Source: Campanula takesimana
Lineage: Eukaryota; Streptophyta; Magnoliopsida; Asterales; Campanulaceae
Direction of reading: 5' to 3'
NCBI GenBank assembly: GCA_026119855.1
Contig: JAOWBW010000087.1
Coordinates: 1,178,001-1,242,000 of the forward strand
DNA length: 64,000 bases
Position 1 is the first letter of the stretch; each line of letters begins with the position of its first letter. This document shows positions 10,930 through 21,939 of this stretch, piece by piece. The notes under the pieces were generated by a model. The model made no database searches. It was not told where the DNA came from and worked only from the letters and a program-made list of their open reading frames with translations. A program made the translations under genes and the position numbers.

Positions 10930-11802
10930 CTATATATCTAGCTCCACATCCATATCAACCTGAGTTGGGGCCCGTCCTCGCCGTGTTGCCTGTGATCCTC
11001 CACTCTCAATGGTGGATTTAGTAACTGTCGTCCCTGCAGACAGGGTCCTCGAGAAATCGGCCATCGGCACCCCCGCTTTCTCAGATAGGGTCGTGATCAT
11101 GATTGGGAAAATGTAATTCTTATTCTCCAAGTTCCGCGCTCTATCTCCCATCTCACTACGGATGATGGACCCAATATTCACTGGCATCATCCTGCTCATT
11201 GCATATAGCAAAGGAGCTCGGACCCAGTGGACATCCTGATAATGGGACGTGAGTATTATCTGCTCACATATAAACCGATACAAGGCCTTTAACTCCAGCC
11301 TCAAAGCACTAATATGAAAAATATACCCGTGCCGGATATTCCCAGTGCCAATCTCCACCTCAAACGCCTCAGAAAATTTCGCTAGAGCATATGACAAGCC
11401 ATCTCTCATCTCTCTCCGCATTTTCCAATATTCACAATCCACCTCATCTACTACCCCAGTCATTCCATAAAAGGTATTAATTGCATTAGCCGACGCATCG
11501 GCATTAAAACCCCACACCCAAACATTTGTGGCCTCAGTCGCCGAGTGAAAGTTCGCGAAAAATTCACGAACGAGCAACAAAGAACCCATCCGGTTCGGCT
11601 TGACCAACAATTTCTTCAGTATATAAAATCTCACTACCTCATCCAAATTACACTCTTTAAAATCAACCCCCTTTCAACCGTCACCCCATTCCTCTGTTTG
11701 TTCTCAAAATAATCTTGTGATTTTCGAGATACAAATCAAGTATTATCAAAGTCTAATTCAAGTTGGGGAGGGGGAACACGACCTTTACCCTTCGGAGGCA
11801 TG
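10930..11802 (-). pseudogene. Putative plant transposon protein (gag-like ORF of LTR element)
   Basis: The main frame (11646-10930, 238 residues) contains REFFANFHSATEATNVWVWG followed by INTFYG, then CEQIILTSHYQDVHWVRAPLLYAM. This pattern is seen in the 'putative plant transposon protein' domain carried by Athila/Tat-like retroelements. The probable start is ATG at 11802 (MPPKGKGRVPPPP), but an in-frame stop follows LELDFDNT, so the N-terminus is disrupted. With the LTR and polypurine tract downstream, this is a non-autonomous element that codes only this protein. A structural (gag-like) role is inferred. Confidence 0.55.
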
Positions 11803-11821
11803 ATAGCACGACCTTTAACGA

Positions 11822-11945
11822 TGTGGTGGCGATATTTTATTGGTTACATCGATAGTGGACCCGGTACACTCCACTTAAAAACACCAACACAATTATGACA
11901 CCTCATTTTGTAAGCCACATTTTATAGCCATTTTTTGTAACTTTA
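11822..11945 (+). repeat. Truncated copy of a dispersed MITE-like repeat
   Basis: This segment (GATGTGGTGGCGATATTT ... TTTTTTGTAACTTTATTATTT) matches the reverse complement of 58534-58665 at about 85% by eye. The copy at 58.5 kb has inverted ends. This one starts abruptly at 11822, next to the truncated LTR element, so one end is missing. Confidence 0.65.
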
Positions 11946-12650
11946 TTATTTCCCTTATGTTTATTAATAAAATGTTGTTGTTTGCTTCATGTTTTTTATA
12001 TATATATCAAATTTTTTAATCATATCCATCTTTCAAAATAAATGTTAACAAAGATTAAAATGATTTTTAATTAATTTTTTAAATGTACATTTTTAGACTG
12101 AGGTAGTACAAGATTTTAATATTGGAGGGGCTAATGCCACTACACATTATACTAATCCACTATAAATGCTAAATTTTAGGTTAATTGATGAGTGTGTTGA
12201 CTTATTTACCCTTGAAATACTTATCTTTTTTACATATATATTGATTTTGTTTTCTTAAGCAAAAACACTTCCTCAAGTCTCTTAACATAATTTTCATTAA
12301 TTTATAATTTTTGTATCTTGTCAATATTAATCAACTAAATTCACATACTTTATTATTATTATTCAATTTCTTTAAATAAAAAATTATTCAATCCGTCTCT
12401 AAATAAAATATATATTTAAGGATATGTCTTAAACTCGTATCGCTATCATCTTCATCATTTGTTTCTCATTTTATTTAGTTACTTTTGTAGTGACAAGTTA
12501 AAAGTAAGTCTTTCATAAAAAAAAAATTATATACAAACTTTCCATGTACATTTTTTTTTTTTTTTTGAAGTATGAATGATCAGAATTATTTTGGTATTAA
12601 GGAGAAAATCATAATAATAATAATAAAATAAATTCTTATTTTCAAAGCTA

Positions 12651-12732
12651 CTACCTTCGTCCAAAAAATGAATGTCCAAAACTTCTCTTGATCAAGTGTA
12701 ATTTTGGACATTGTTTTTAGGACGGAGGGAGA
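12651..12732. mobile_element. Short Stowaway MITE relic
   Basis: The left end CTACCTTCGTCCAAAAAATG pairs with TTTTAGGACGGAGGGAG at the right, preceded by TA. It is only 82 bp, probably internally deleted, and sits inside the 12123-13603 Mutator-like element. Confidence 0.65.
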
Positions 12733-13189
12733 ACTTTTCAAAATAAAATCAAAGTGAGTGTATGAAAGATTTTATGGAATATTGCTTACTTACTCTACTG
12801 TAATTCATGTAGTGATATTACTATTAAATAATGGCAAATTCAATTTTTTTTCGAAATCCATAATGGGAAATTCATTAATTAATTCATTTTCTGTAATAGA
12901 TAATGAATACTAAATAATATACTGGCAAACTCCTTAATTATTATAAATACTTTCATAAATATTTTTAATATTACGCCAAATATTTAACTGTGTAAAAGTA
13001 ACTAAAGGTAATAGATGGTTTGTGATTTGGTTATTTTGGAGTATGAATAAAGGAAAGATAAAAAAAATATATAAATACAATAGGAATTAAAAATTGCAAA
13101 GCAGATATGTTACACTCTAGATATTAAATATGGTAAGTTTATTTAACTTAAGTAGTATTATTTCTATAATTAATAAAATTTAGTTAGTA

Positions 13190-13455
13190 CTCCCTCCGGT
13201 CCAAAATAACTGTCACTTTTGGACCAAAATTTTGGTCCAAAATAATTATCACTTTTGAGCTAAATGTTTTTTTTATCCTTGCATTGAAACTTGTTCTCTT
13301 TTATTAATTATCTTAGTATGAGACATTAATGTAAGAAAGTTGCACACTTAATAGGGGTAAAGTTGGAACTTTTGTCACTAAGTCATGATAATTATTACAT
13401 TTCTTAAGAGTTGCGCAAATGCTAAAAAAAAACAGTTATTTTGGACCGGAGGTAG
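13190..13455. mobile_element. Stowaway-like MITE (CTCCCTCCGGTCC type)
   Basis: The termini CTCCCTCCGGTCCAAAATAA and TTATTTTGGACCGGAGGTAG are inverted repeats with TA at each flank. It lies inside the Mutator-like element and is therefore younger than it. Confidence 0.8.
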
Positions 13456-13616
13456 TAATATTTAGTGGATAAGTAAAATTAAAAGTGCATATATTAGAAC
13501 CCTAAAATATTGCATAAACTCCCCAATTTATGGAAGGATATTATTGTCTACTTACAAAAATTGTAGTGGATGAGCAATTTTTGTAGTGGCATTAGCCCCT
13601 CCCTTTTAATATATTA

Positions 13617-13889
13617 CTCCCTCCGTCCTTGTGTAAGAGTCTTATCCCTCATTTGCACGCTTATTAATAAATATTGGAAGTGATGTAAATGTTGTGAGTG
13701 TAAAAGTAAAGTAGGGGAGAGAATGAGTGAGAGAGAATAGTGAATTGATTGGTGTTGTGAGTATAAAAGTAAAATAGGAGAGAGAATAAGGGGTGAATAA
13801 TAAAGATTCTTTGCTATTTTAGGAATAGAACTCCTGCTTTGGATGTACGAAAATAAAAAGCAGACTCTTTCTTAGTCGGACAGATGGAG
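13617..13889. mobile_element. Stowaway-like MITE upstream of the KNEL-protein gene
   Basis: The left end CTCCCTCCGTCCTTGTGTAAG pairs with CTTAGTCGGACAGATGGAG at the right, with TA flanks at 13615-13616 and 13890-13891. It lies 166 bp before the start codon of the gene at 14056, so it probably forms part of that gene's promoter or 5' UTR. Confidence 0.75.
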
Positions 13890-14055
13890 TACTTTTTAGA
13901 ACCAATAGACAATAGTTTCTCTAATTTTACAGAAACCCTCAAACAGGGAAAAACCCCCAACCACCGGCGGTAGCATTCAAACGACAATACAGGTCTCACG
14001 GCGGAGATCCCCGGAACTCCATCGACTCCGGCGTCTGAGCAACCCGCACTTCGCC

Positions 14056-14514
14056 ATGAACTTCCAACCACTCCTCCTTCTCACCCTCTTCCTAATCACC
14101 AGCCCCCTCCCCGCCTTCTCCTTCTCCATCTCCAGTTACCAAACCCTCTTCTCCATCTCACACTCCCTCATGTCCCGCGTCGCCAACCTCCGCGAATCTC
14201 GAGGAGATTTCGCCGGTTCCGACCGCGCCAGAGCCATCGCGAAGAAGCTCGAGCATGGAATTGGGTTCGGGTTTTGGAGATTCATGTGGTCAGTGGGATG
14301 GGATTACTTGAGAAACTACGCATGGAGAGACATGTCGACGTTTGAGCTGTTCGGAGCTGTGTCGGACATGAACGAGTTGATGAGAAGTCTCAATGAGTTG
14401 ACTCGTATGGACAGAACCGAGGAGAAGATGGCTTGGGTGCAGCGGAATTACAGTAATGTCCTTCGAAATTCCAAGTCCCTATTTGGTAGGCTACTCAAAA
14501 TGTTTCGTGAATCG
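14056..14514 (+). CDS. Predicted secretory protein with C-terminal KNEL, exon 1
   Basis: The exon encodes residues 1-153 of a predicted 207-residue protein. The start at 14056 is the first ATG of a GC-rich frame and gives a typical signal peptide (MNFQPLLLLTLFLI followed by a small-residue region near residue 22). The rest is a soluble, charged and probably helical domain with SLMSRVANLRESRGD, KKLEHGIGFGFWRFMWSVG and ELFGAVSDMNELMRSL. The exon ends at the donor TCG/GTAAAG in phase 0. Reading on past the donor gives only three more codons. Codon use is markedly GC-richer than the surroundings, as expected of a host gene. I do not recognise the family. Continuation is in exon 2 at 21940. Confidence 0.75.
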
Positions 14515-15544
14515 GTAAAGCTCTAACTCCTATTTTATCATTTCTAAGCCATTTTGCTTTTTAACATGGGTAATTGTGTAAATATCAAATCATTGTTATA
14601 TACCCTCTCTGTCCCAATTGAAATTACAGCGGCTACAAGAATTAAGGAAAAATATTACTCCCTCCGTACCAAAATACTTGTAGTTATAGCACTTTGCATG
14701 CATATTAAGAAAAGCAATCAATACATATCAAATAGTCTAAATTACGAGTAAACCACATTTCTGACATCCTGTCAAGAATATCACTTTAACCTCCATACTA
14801 TCTAAACAACGAAAAAAACCTGCGTACTATTGATTAATTAGTAAAACTAACCAAAATCGTTAAAAAATTTAATGAACGTTAATAGGCGTTAAAAACTTAA
14901 CAAGCTATTTTTCTGAAATGCCGAAACTACCCCTGTAACCCTTAACAAAACCCCACCCTCCCATAAGTCTTTAACCCTTCCCCTCCCTCTCCTCTTCCTC
15001 AACCACCGATCCCCAATCCCCCAACTCCGCCCCAACCTCTATCTCCACCCCACTGCCGCCCCCTTTCCACCTTCTCCCTCAACCCCGCCTCAACTTCCCT
15101 GCAACCCCATCAGATTTGAACCCTCTGACCCCTCCTCTTCCCACCTCTCCCTGTCACCTATCCCCAATCCCTCCGGTCACCAGTACCCTCCATCCTCTCC
15201 GGCTACTCCTCCCGTCCCCTTCTCTGGTACAAATAGAGCCGGTGTGCAGGTACAAATCGAGCCGGTGTGCAGGTCGGCCGGATATAGAGGTCGACTGTAA
15301 CAATGGCGGAGCTAGGGTTTCAAGACCGGAAGCTTTTGAGGCCGGCCAGATATAGAGATCTCGACGTCAGTCTCTTCTCGTCCGCCTCCGCTAGCGTCGA
15401 ACGTCGTTCATCCGCCTCCGACGTTCACGATCGCCACTCTATCTCCTCCGATGTATCTGCGCATTTGTCTGGACATGGTTTCCGTGAGGGTTTGAGGGGT
15501 CCATATCCATATCTAAGCCATTGCCCCGTACACAAGAATAGGTT

Positions 15545-15765
15545 TTGATTTTGAAAACCCAAATTGTGATTTTTATTTGGGTTTACATTGATTTCTATTT
15601 TGTTGAGTTTTTGAAACAAATTTTTGATTTGGCTTGATTTTGAAAACTCAGAATTGGGTTGAATTTTTGATTTTGAAAACCCAGATTGTGATTTGCTTGA
15701 CTTTTGGGTGTAAAGGTTTTGATTTTGAAAACCCAAATTGTGATTTTTGAAAACCCAGATTGATG
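15545..15765 (+). repeat. Degenerate repeat of TTGATTTTGAAAACCCA units
   Basis: At least five copies of a unit containing GATTTTGAAAACCCAAATTG or a close variant occur at irregular spacing between 15545 and 15765 inside the Pack-MULE candidate. They produce repetitive peptides (GFQNQNL-like) on the opposite strand, which I treat as artefacts. Confidence 0.7.
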
Positions 15766-15878
15766 ATATTTGTTTGGGCAATTTGAAAATTTTAAAGTAA
15801 CATCTGTTAAAAAACTAACACTCATTAATTTTCAATAACATTGATAACGATTTTGGTTACTTTTGCTAATTTATCAAT

Positions 15879-16152
15879 GGTCAAACTCCATTTTCATCCA
15901 TTGTACTTTCAAGTGTGTTTCACTTTAACCATTATACTTTTTTTCTTTCAAAAATACCATTGTACTTTGGGAAACGTATCTTTTTAACCCCAAAATCGCG
16001 GATTGAAGCACGGATTAGTTGCGGATTTAGCCACGGATTTGGGGTTAAAATGATACATTTTCCAAACTACAATGGTATTTTTGGAAGAAAAAAGTATAAT
16101 GGTAAAAATGAAACATCATTTAAAGTACAATGGATGAAAACGGAGTTTGCCC
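15879..16152. mobile_element. Palindromic Mutator-type MITE inside the Pack-MULE
   Basis: This 274-bp element consists of two near-perfect inverted arms of about 115 bp (left begins GGTCAAACTCCATTTTCATC, right ends GATGAAAACGGAGTTTGCCC). The 9-bp duplication TTTATCAAT is perfect at 15870-15878 and 16153-16161, indicating Mutator-type insertion. It sits in the right TIR of the 14746-16249 element. Confidence 0.85.
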
Positions 16153-16677
16153 TTTATCAATTGTACGCATGTTACTTTTGTTGTTTCGGTAGTACAGATG
16201 TAAAATTGAAAAAACTGGATAGTACGGATGGCAAAAATGCAGTTTACTCTCTAAATTACCCTTTGAATAGTTCAAATACCTAGGCAATTAGATGATTTTA
16301 CAGTCACAACTACCTGTCATAAATAAATAAGGGCAATTTAGGCAAAGTGTGCCTATGTTTTATGGAAACTGCAAAACTGCAAGTATTTTGGGACAAAAAC
16401 TCTATCCTAAAACTGCAAGTATTTTAGGATGAAGGGAGTAGTGGATTTGGTGTTGTGAGTATGAAAATTGGATAGGAGGGAGAAAGTAGGGTACGAAATA
16501 GTGAGTGGAAAGTTGTTGTGAGTGGGAAATTGAGTCTATTCAATAAAAAAATATTTTAAACTTTCCATTTTAGGAAATTGTGTACGGAGTAGTTTCAATT
16601 GAGACATCCTTTTGAATTAAGTGTGTAACTTCAGTTAGAAGGGAGGTAATTTGTTGCATATTTTGTGTAAAATTTCA

Positions 16678-16730
16678 ATTGCAACAACAACAAAGCCTTA
16701 GTCCAAAAGGATTTGGGTCGGCCTAATTTG
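16678..16730 (-). mobile_element. Au-like SINE 3' end fragment
   Basis: CAACAACAACAAAGCCTTAG followed by TCCAAAAGGATTTGGGTCGG resembles the reverse complement of the conserved 3' end of plant Au-type SINEs, which ends in a TTG repeat. Only the 3' end is recognisable. Confidence 0.45.
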
Positions 16731-17825
16731 TCATAGGGAATCTTTAATGAAAAGAGTTGTGGGGAAAAAAAATGAAAGGTAAGAAGAAATTCAAAAGAAA
16801 TAGGTGTAAAGAATTTTGAAAAGAAAGAAAAGGAAGAAGAACAAATATAGAAAGACAAATTAAAAAGATATATAGAAAAAAAATAAAAGGAAAATAATAA
16901 TAAAAAAATAAATTAACCCCATCATCAATTTAGATTTTCGACCTCCACATTGCTTTCTCCAATGCCGTATATTTTCTTCAATCCCAAGCAGACTCGTATC
17001 GTTTCAATCACCTTTATTCATATTTTCTTAGGCTTTCCTCTATCTCTCACCGTTTCATACTTCTCTGGTCTTCATGCCTCCTAAGCGGTACATTCGTAAT
17101 AATAATATTTTCATGTTGAATTAAGTTGATGAAAGTGGTCACATGGGGATTCTTTGCTCAGGATGGGGGGAGTGTTTGTTACTGTCATTCTACGTGTAAA
17201 ATGGGATTTTAGAAGTCCCAGATGTAATGAAAGAATCTTTGGGTGAATAATTTTCTGTAGCCCCTAATAATGTTTTCTACTGTACTGAACTCTCTCTAAG
17301 TGGTGGTTAGTTAATTTTTTGAAGTGTGCGAATAAGTAAAAGTAGTACACTTTTGGGTGTTATTATTAGGATAATAAAAGATAGAAGAAATGAAAAATAG
17401 TGCTACTTGCCTTTATAGTGAATCAAGTTTGTAGCATGTATCATCGTGCAGACTTTTTCAGTCATTCTGATATTCCTTTTTTGGTAGCTGTAACCCCTGA
17501 CAAAGCCAAGATTTTTCAGGAAGGTGTCATGATTATTTTAGGTCTATAAACTAGAAAATTATATTTGTAGTATAGTAATTTGGTTTATAGGGAGTCCACA
17601 TTATAACATAGTCCAGTTTATTTATGAGTGAAGGTGGTAAAATACGATAATAAATATTAACTTGAGTAAAAACACATATTTCTCAAAAAAATAAGGGTAC
17701 TAAGATGATATTTTTCCAAGCCAAAGGGCTCAAGTGAAACCCAAGTGCTTCCACATGACTTCACTACAGGTTATACCATTATCGTGATAAACCTTGAAAC
17801 AGCTTTAACAATAGAACTCCTTAGT
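16731..17825. other. Intronic DNA, nothing recognised
   Basis: A/T-rich intron sequence with a purine-rich tract at 16740-16910. No coding region, RNA gene or paired repeat was seen. Confidence 0.45.
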
Positions 17826-18020
17826 CAGTGGCGAAGCAACATTGTGGTGGAGGGGATCTTATTTTGGAGGTATGCATTTTTACCTCCTTCATGTTTAGGG
17901 AAATAGCATTTTACCACTAAAATCAGCAATTTTCGCGGTTTTGACCCTTGTTAGTTTAGGAAAAATATCACTATACCATAATTTTGACCCCTTCCCACTA
18001 AATTCTGGCTTCGCCACTGT
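17826..18020. mobile_element. hAT-type MITE (CAGTGGCGAAGC)
   Basis: It begins CAGTGGCGAAGC and ends GCTTCGCCACTG. Flanks TCCTTAGT (17818-17825) and TCCTTGGT (18021-18028) are an 8-bp target duplication with one mismatch. It is 195 bp long and non-coding. Confidence 0.85.
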
Positions 18021-18967
18021 CCTTGGTGAATAAAACCACCACATAGTGAAATTCAGATAATACAGGGTAGTAGTAAAAGCATATAGCACAAGTATTCTTT
18101 TGGGGATTCCTGGTTGCGAGCTGTGTGTGTGTGTATAGGGATTTGATGCTCAAACTTTTGTGATGGGACTCATTTTCCGGGACTAAACATTGAACGTACT
18201 GACACCTTTTTTCGGATGAAGTAGTCTGTAGGTTGACATATGTGCGTGTGTGTATTTGCGTGTGTCAGTTTATGTATGTATATGTACGTGCGCGTATGTG
18301 TGTATCACAATATACTTTTTGGATTGCTCGAGGAGTGGAGACGTGTCCTGGATTGGGCCTTGGGTCCTGAGTGACAGCTTCTCCATGTCCCTTTTTCTTA
18401 TGTTTTTGGATAATATTATTGAAGATACTAAAAGTTCCTTAAAGTTTTTGTGAATGAAGTGATTTGTCAGAATCTATGTAATCAGAAAAGAATTAGAGAT
18501 ATAGGTGACATTAGGAGCAGGAGAAGCTGTTCACACAGAAAAAAGAAAAGGAGAACCAAAGATGAAACTACATAAATAAGAAAAACCTAAACTGCAGATA
18601 TTTACATAAAGTAGTACTATATCGAAACTACTAATGCTGAAGCCAATAAGGAGAAAGCAAACCTCACCGTTTCCCTTATTTTCGGGAAGAGAAGGGATAA
18701 AAAAGAAGAGGAAGACATCCAATAAATCACATCTCATCCTCTGCCTAGTCCCCCAACTTCAAACTGGAAAGATCAAAAGGTCAAAAGAGGAAGGCAAACA
18801 TCTACACTTGCTGAATAGTGAACAACTAGCACCAGATTCTCCATGCAACTGGGGAGCAAAGAATCAATAAATAAATTGCAGTGAGGTACTGAGGTTTATA
18901 GTCAAGGAGAAAAGTAGAAATCCTATGAGTCAAATCCTCTGCCTGCAATCGCTCGTATTGAATCAAG

Positions 18968-19406
18968 GGCCAAATCTATTTCATCCATCGAACTTTGGAT
19001 CAACTTTCACTTTTACCAACATGCTATTTTCTTTCTTTTACAAAAACCATTGGACTTTATTTTCTCTTTCTATTATGGTGCCAGAAGTCCTTTTTTTGTA
19101 AAAGTGGAGCTGACGTGCCAACGTGGCATGCGACATCTTCATGATTGATGACGTGTTAAGCTACATGATCATGATGGATGATATTATGTTGCTTGCCATG
19201 TCACCAACCATGATGTGGCACGACACGTCCTCTTAAATGTCGACGTGGCTTGGCACTGTAGTTGCGATATTTCAAAAATTTAACGGTGTTGATTTCCGGT
19301 AACTGAATAGATAGAGGATGAAACTACATATTTTCTATGAAGTTTTTTATAGAGGTAAAAGTGAAAGTCAACCAAAAGTTTGATGTATGAAAATGAAGTG
19401 AGCCAT
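18968..19406. mobile_element. Mutator-like MITE
   Basis: The ends are diverged inverted repeats over about 60 bp (left ..CATCGAACTTTGGATCAACT.., right the complement of ..AGTCAACCAAAAGTTTGATG..). Flanks TGAATCAAG (18959-18967) and TTAATCAAG (19407-19415) form a 9-bp duplication with one mismatch. The interior has several ACGTGGCA/TGATGACGTG words around 19110-19250. Confidence 0.6.
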
Positions 19407-19874
19407 TTAATCAAGTATGCGCCAGGAACCAAGCAAGAGTCTTCCCTTCAAAGAGTATAGAAGGAATTGACAAGGGACCAAAACCGTATGAAATATATTC
19501 TCTTAAATTTGGCCATGGTATGTTTGCTCAAAAAAAAAAATTGGCCATGGTATCCGGAAGCCAAAAATGATGGCCTTCAACAAGCTAATAGCTCCTTCAT
19601 CTCTTAACGTTTAAGTTCATAAAAGGCAAAGACGTGATAGTTCCATAAGTGGACGTCATCCCTCACCAATGATTTGGAAATAGAAGGGCCATGAAGAGGC
19701 AAGGAAAGGAGGGTGATAAGGGGTAGATCTTAATTAATTGATCCTCTTGCAAATGCACCCAACAATCACTCTGAACAAGAAAAAATATGCAAAAAGTGAG
19801 AGCGTTAGTGAATGAATCTTCATGGCCTCAAGATGATTGTGGATGACCCATTACTTGCATCCTGGTCTTTCAAA

Positions 19875-20494
19875 CAGGGTTGCAGGATACTCTCCGGATA
19901 GCCTCGAATCGCGTATCGATTCGCGATTCGATACCGAATCGATACGGTGGAATTCACGAATCGTTATCTTCGATTCGTGCTTGAATACCTTAAAAAATCT
20001 CTTAGAATTCGCCATTAATATCCTCTAAAACTGAAAAGTCATTGCTGCAATAAAAGATATGGTACATTAACTCTTGATATGTTTTCAAGGATGACTTCAA
20101 CCAACTATTGAAAGCTGAAAAGCCACAAGCCACAACGTTCATATAACTACAGCTACAAATTTCTGGTTCCGAAGGCTATTCTCACAAGCCCACGAAAGGG
20201 AAAGAAAAGGTGTAGCTAGCTGCTCATAGGTGCTATTACAGTTTCTCAGCATGAATGTTTCTTTTTGGTGTTTTTTTCGATGATGTAATAGAACGTTAAG
20301 TTGATTTTCTATGAGAAGTAAGTTTATTAGTATTATATATTTTTTAAATATTTATTTAAATCATACGTACTAATATTGTGAATTCGCGAATCGCAATAAT
20401 TGTAATACTCTAAGTATCGGATTCCATGGGTTGAACGAATCGAGTATTCGTATCGCGAATTGAAATCGGACGAACTACGAATCGTGCAACCCTG
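19875..20494. mobile_element. hAT non-autonomous element with GAATCG repeats
   Basis: The terminal repeats are CAGGGTTGCA and TGCAACCCTG, and the 8-bp duplication CTTTCAAA is perfect at 19867-19874 and 20495-20502. The subterminal regions are dense in GAATCG/CGATTC and GCGAAT words in both orientations, as expected for hAT transposase-binding sites. It is 620 bp long and non-coding. Confidence 0.9.
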
Positions 20495-20502
20495 CTTTCA
20501 AA

Positions 20503-21331
20503 GACCAAATCTGCTTACTCTTTAACACTAAGCCATAGGGCATGGAGCTCTAGAGGAATCACCGATTCGGTGGAGATGTCATTAGGATCCAACACTAGAT
20601 GCCTAAAACCCCGCTCCTTTGGCCGGCATACCATTTTCCAAGAGAGGAAGGGATGCATCCGCTCCTCAAAATTAATTTCATTTCAAAGAAGGATATATCG
20701 TATGTTCTGAAAGACGTTAGGTGAGTGAATCAGTCTGTTGACTAGTAGGTACGAGATCATAGGCAAGGTACTCTCAATAGATGGGATCAACTCATAACCA
20801 ATGGATGGAGTTCATTCCATGCTTGTCATGGATTGCAAATCTGGAGGCTTGCCTGATCCTTGGTTGCTTGCAAATAAGTTTGTTGAGGAATGAATCAATG
20901 GGGGGAGGGAGGAGGGTAGCGAGTGTTTGTCAATCTGGAATTGACACATGGTAGATAGGGTTAGAAAGTGCAAGCTGTAGGTGGTTGAAAGCGACTGTAG
21001 TCTTTAGGTGGTGCAAACTTCCCCAATTCAGTGTCTCCTTTCTAATTTCCCTGTATTATCTTTATATTTTGTTGTTTCATGAGCAGCCTGAAGATATTAA
21101 GTGACCATCTTTTTGGTAGAGAGTCATGATGAAGGTAAGGAAAACCTTGTTGCCTATATGTGTTGTCTCAATCCAAGGAGGGGGGTGACCTGCGTTGTGG
21201 GATTCTGGTCTTTAAGTGTATCAGCTAAGTTGGCAAATGGCTTTGGTGATCTGGAGCACACTTCTTGTGAGATAGAGCCATTAGGAGCAATTTAGTAATC
21301 AAAGGAATGTGTAGGATGGTGTTATGTAATA
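20503..21331. other. Intronic DNA, nothing recognised
   Basis: This is lower in repeats than its surroundings. There is no coding signal beyond short open frames and no paired repeat. Confidence 0.4.
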
Positions 21332-21583
21332 CTCCCCATGTCCCGGAAAGTTAGTCCCATTTTTCTGGTTGTTAACTCGAGTAAACTTTGCGCTATAATT
21401 TAGGTTAGTCTTAACTATCCTAATGAAAAATCTAAAACTTGTCGATGATAGTATTTTACAATGGTGTATCAATAACAAGTTTTTTAGATTTTCATTAGGA
21501 TATTTAAAACTAACCTAAATTTTTGCTCAGATTCACGTTAACAACCAAAAAAGATGGGACTAACTTTTCCGGGACGTTGGGAG
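21332..21583. mobile_element. Stowaway-like MITE near the end of the intron
   Basis: The left end CTCCCCATGTCCCGGAAAG pairs with CTTTTCCGGGACGTTGGGAG, with TA flanks at 21330-21331 and 21584-21585. The arms are inverted over about 110 bp (for example AGTTAGTCCCATTTTTCTGG). Confidence 0.85.
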
Positions 21584-21939
21584 TATATGATTACCTCTGC
21601 TAGCCCGTGGGAATTCTTCAACGAATGTTCCTACTTCTCTTAGCCCATGTTTGCTGGCAACCTGACTTAGTACATCTTTGGGAGGATCAGTGGCTTGGAA
21701 GTGGGCTCATTTGTCTTTTATTTTCCTTGAATCAAGGTTTTTTCCCTTGATGATGCACCTAGCTCTAGCTTTATAATACAATGACATGAACCAAAATTTG
21801 GAAAACATTGAGACATTATTTTGGGAAGAACATAATACACGCAAAACCGAGTAAAAGGACATTGTTTTATATTCTATTTGTCATCTCAATGGCAGAACAA
21901 TTGCAATTTCTCCTAAGAGTTTGTGTTATGCTTATGCAG

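Larger units (their letters stand above)
12123..13603. mobile_element. Mutator-like non-autonomous element (1.48 kb)
   Basis: The ends are inverted repeats: GGAGGGGCTAATGCCACTAC at the left and its complement ending at 13603. Imperfect similarity extends to about 45 bp (a second block AATCCACTATAAAT / ATCCACTACAATTT). The flanks are a perfect 9-bp duplication, TTTTAATAT, at 12114-12122 and 13604-13612, diagnostic of the Mutator superfamily. The interior is AT-rich and non-coding and contains two Stowaway MITEs. Confidence 0.85.
14746..16249. mobile_element. Pack-MULE candidate (long-TIR Mutator-like element)
   Basis: The ends begin GAGTAAAC(C/T) and remain similar as inverted repeats over about 180 bp (for example ATTGATTAATTAGTAAAACT versus ATTGATAAATTAGCAAAAGT). 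The target duplication TCTAAATTAC is perfect at 14736-14745 and 16250-16259. The interior (about 14930-15550) is GC-rich, CT-rich and gene-like, unlike the AT-rich host intron. This is the pattern of Pack-MULEs that carry captured gene fragments. The right TIR is interrupted by a smaller MULE MITE (15879-16152). No intact reading frame is convincing. Confidence 0.75.
14658..16438. mobile_element. Second Stowaway-like MITE, itself interrupted by a MULE
   Basis: The left end CTCCCTCCGTACCAAAATAC, continuing TTGTAGTT, pairs with AACTGCAAGTATTTTAGGAT and GAAGGGAG at the right, with TA flanks. A 1.5 kb Mutator-like element (14746-16249) splits it. A tandem copy of the right end (CTGCAAGTATTTTGGGAC) precedes the terminus. 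Confidence 0.65.
14603..16611. mobile_element. Outermost Stowaway-like MITE of the intron nest (interrupted)
   Basis: The left end CCCTCTCTGTCCCAATTGAAA (after TA) pairs with TTTCAATTGAGACATCCT near 16611. The element is interrupted by a second MITE at 14658-16438. The ends are diverged, so this is the oldest layer. Confidence 0.55.

Noticed and set aside
15116..15548. Short open frames in the GC-rich cargo
   Set aside because: Proline-rich low-complexity peptides without start context or splice partners. Treated as captured sequence in the Pack-MULE candidate.
15425..15825. Minus-strand frames with GFQNQNL-type repeats
   Set aside because: They arise from the tandem nucleotide repeat at 15545-15765 read on the opposite strand.
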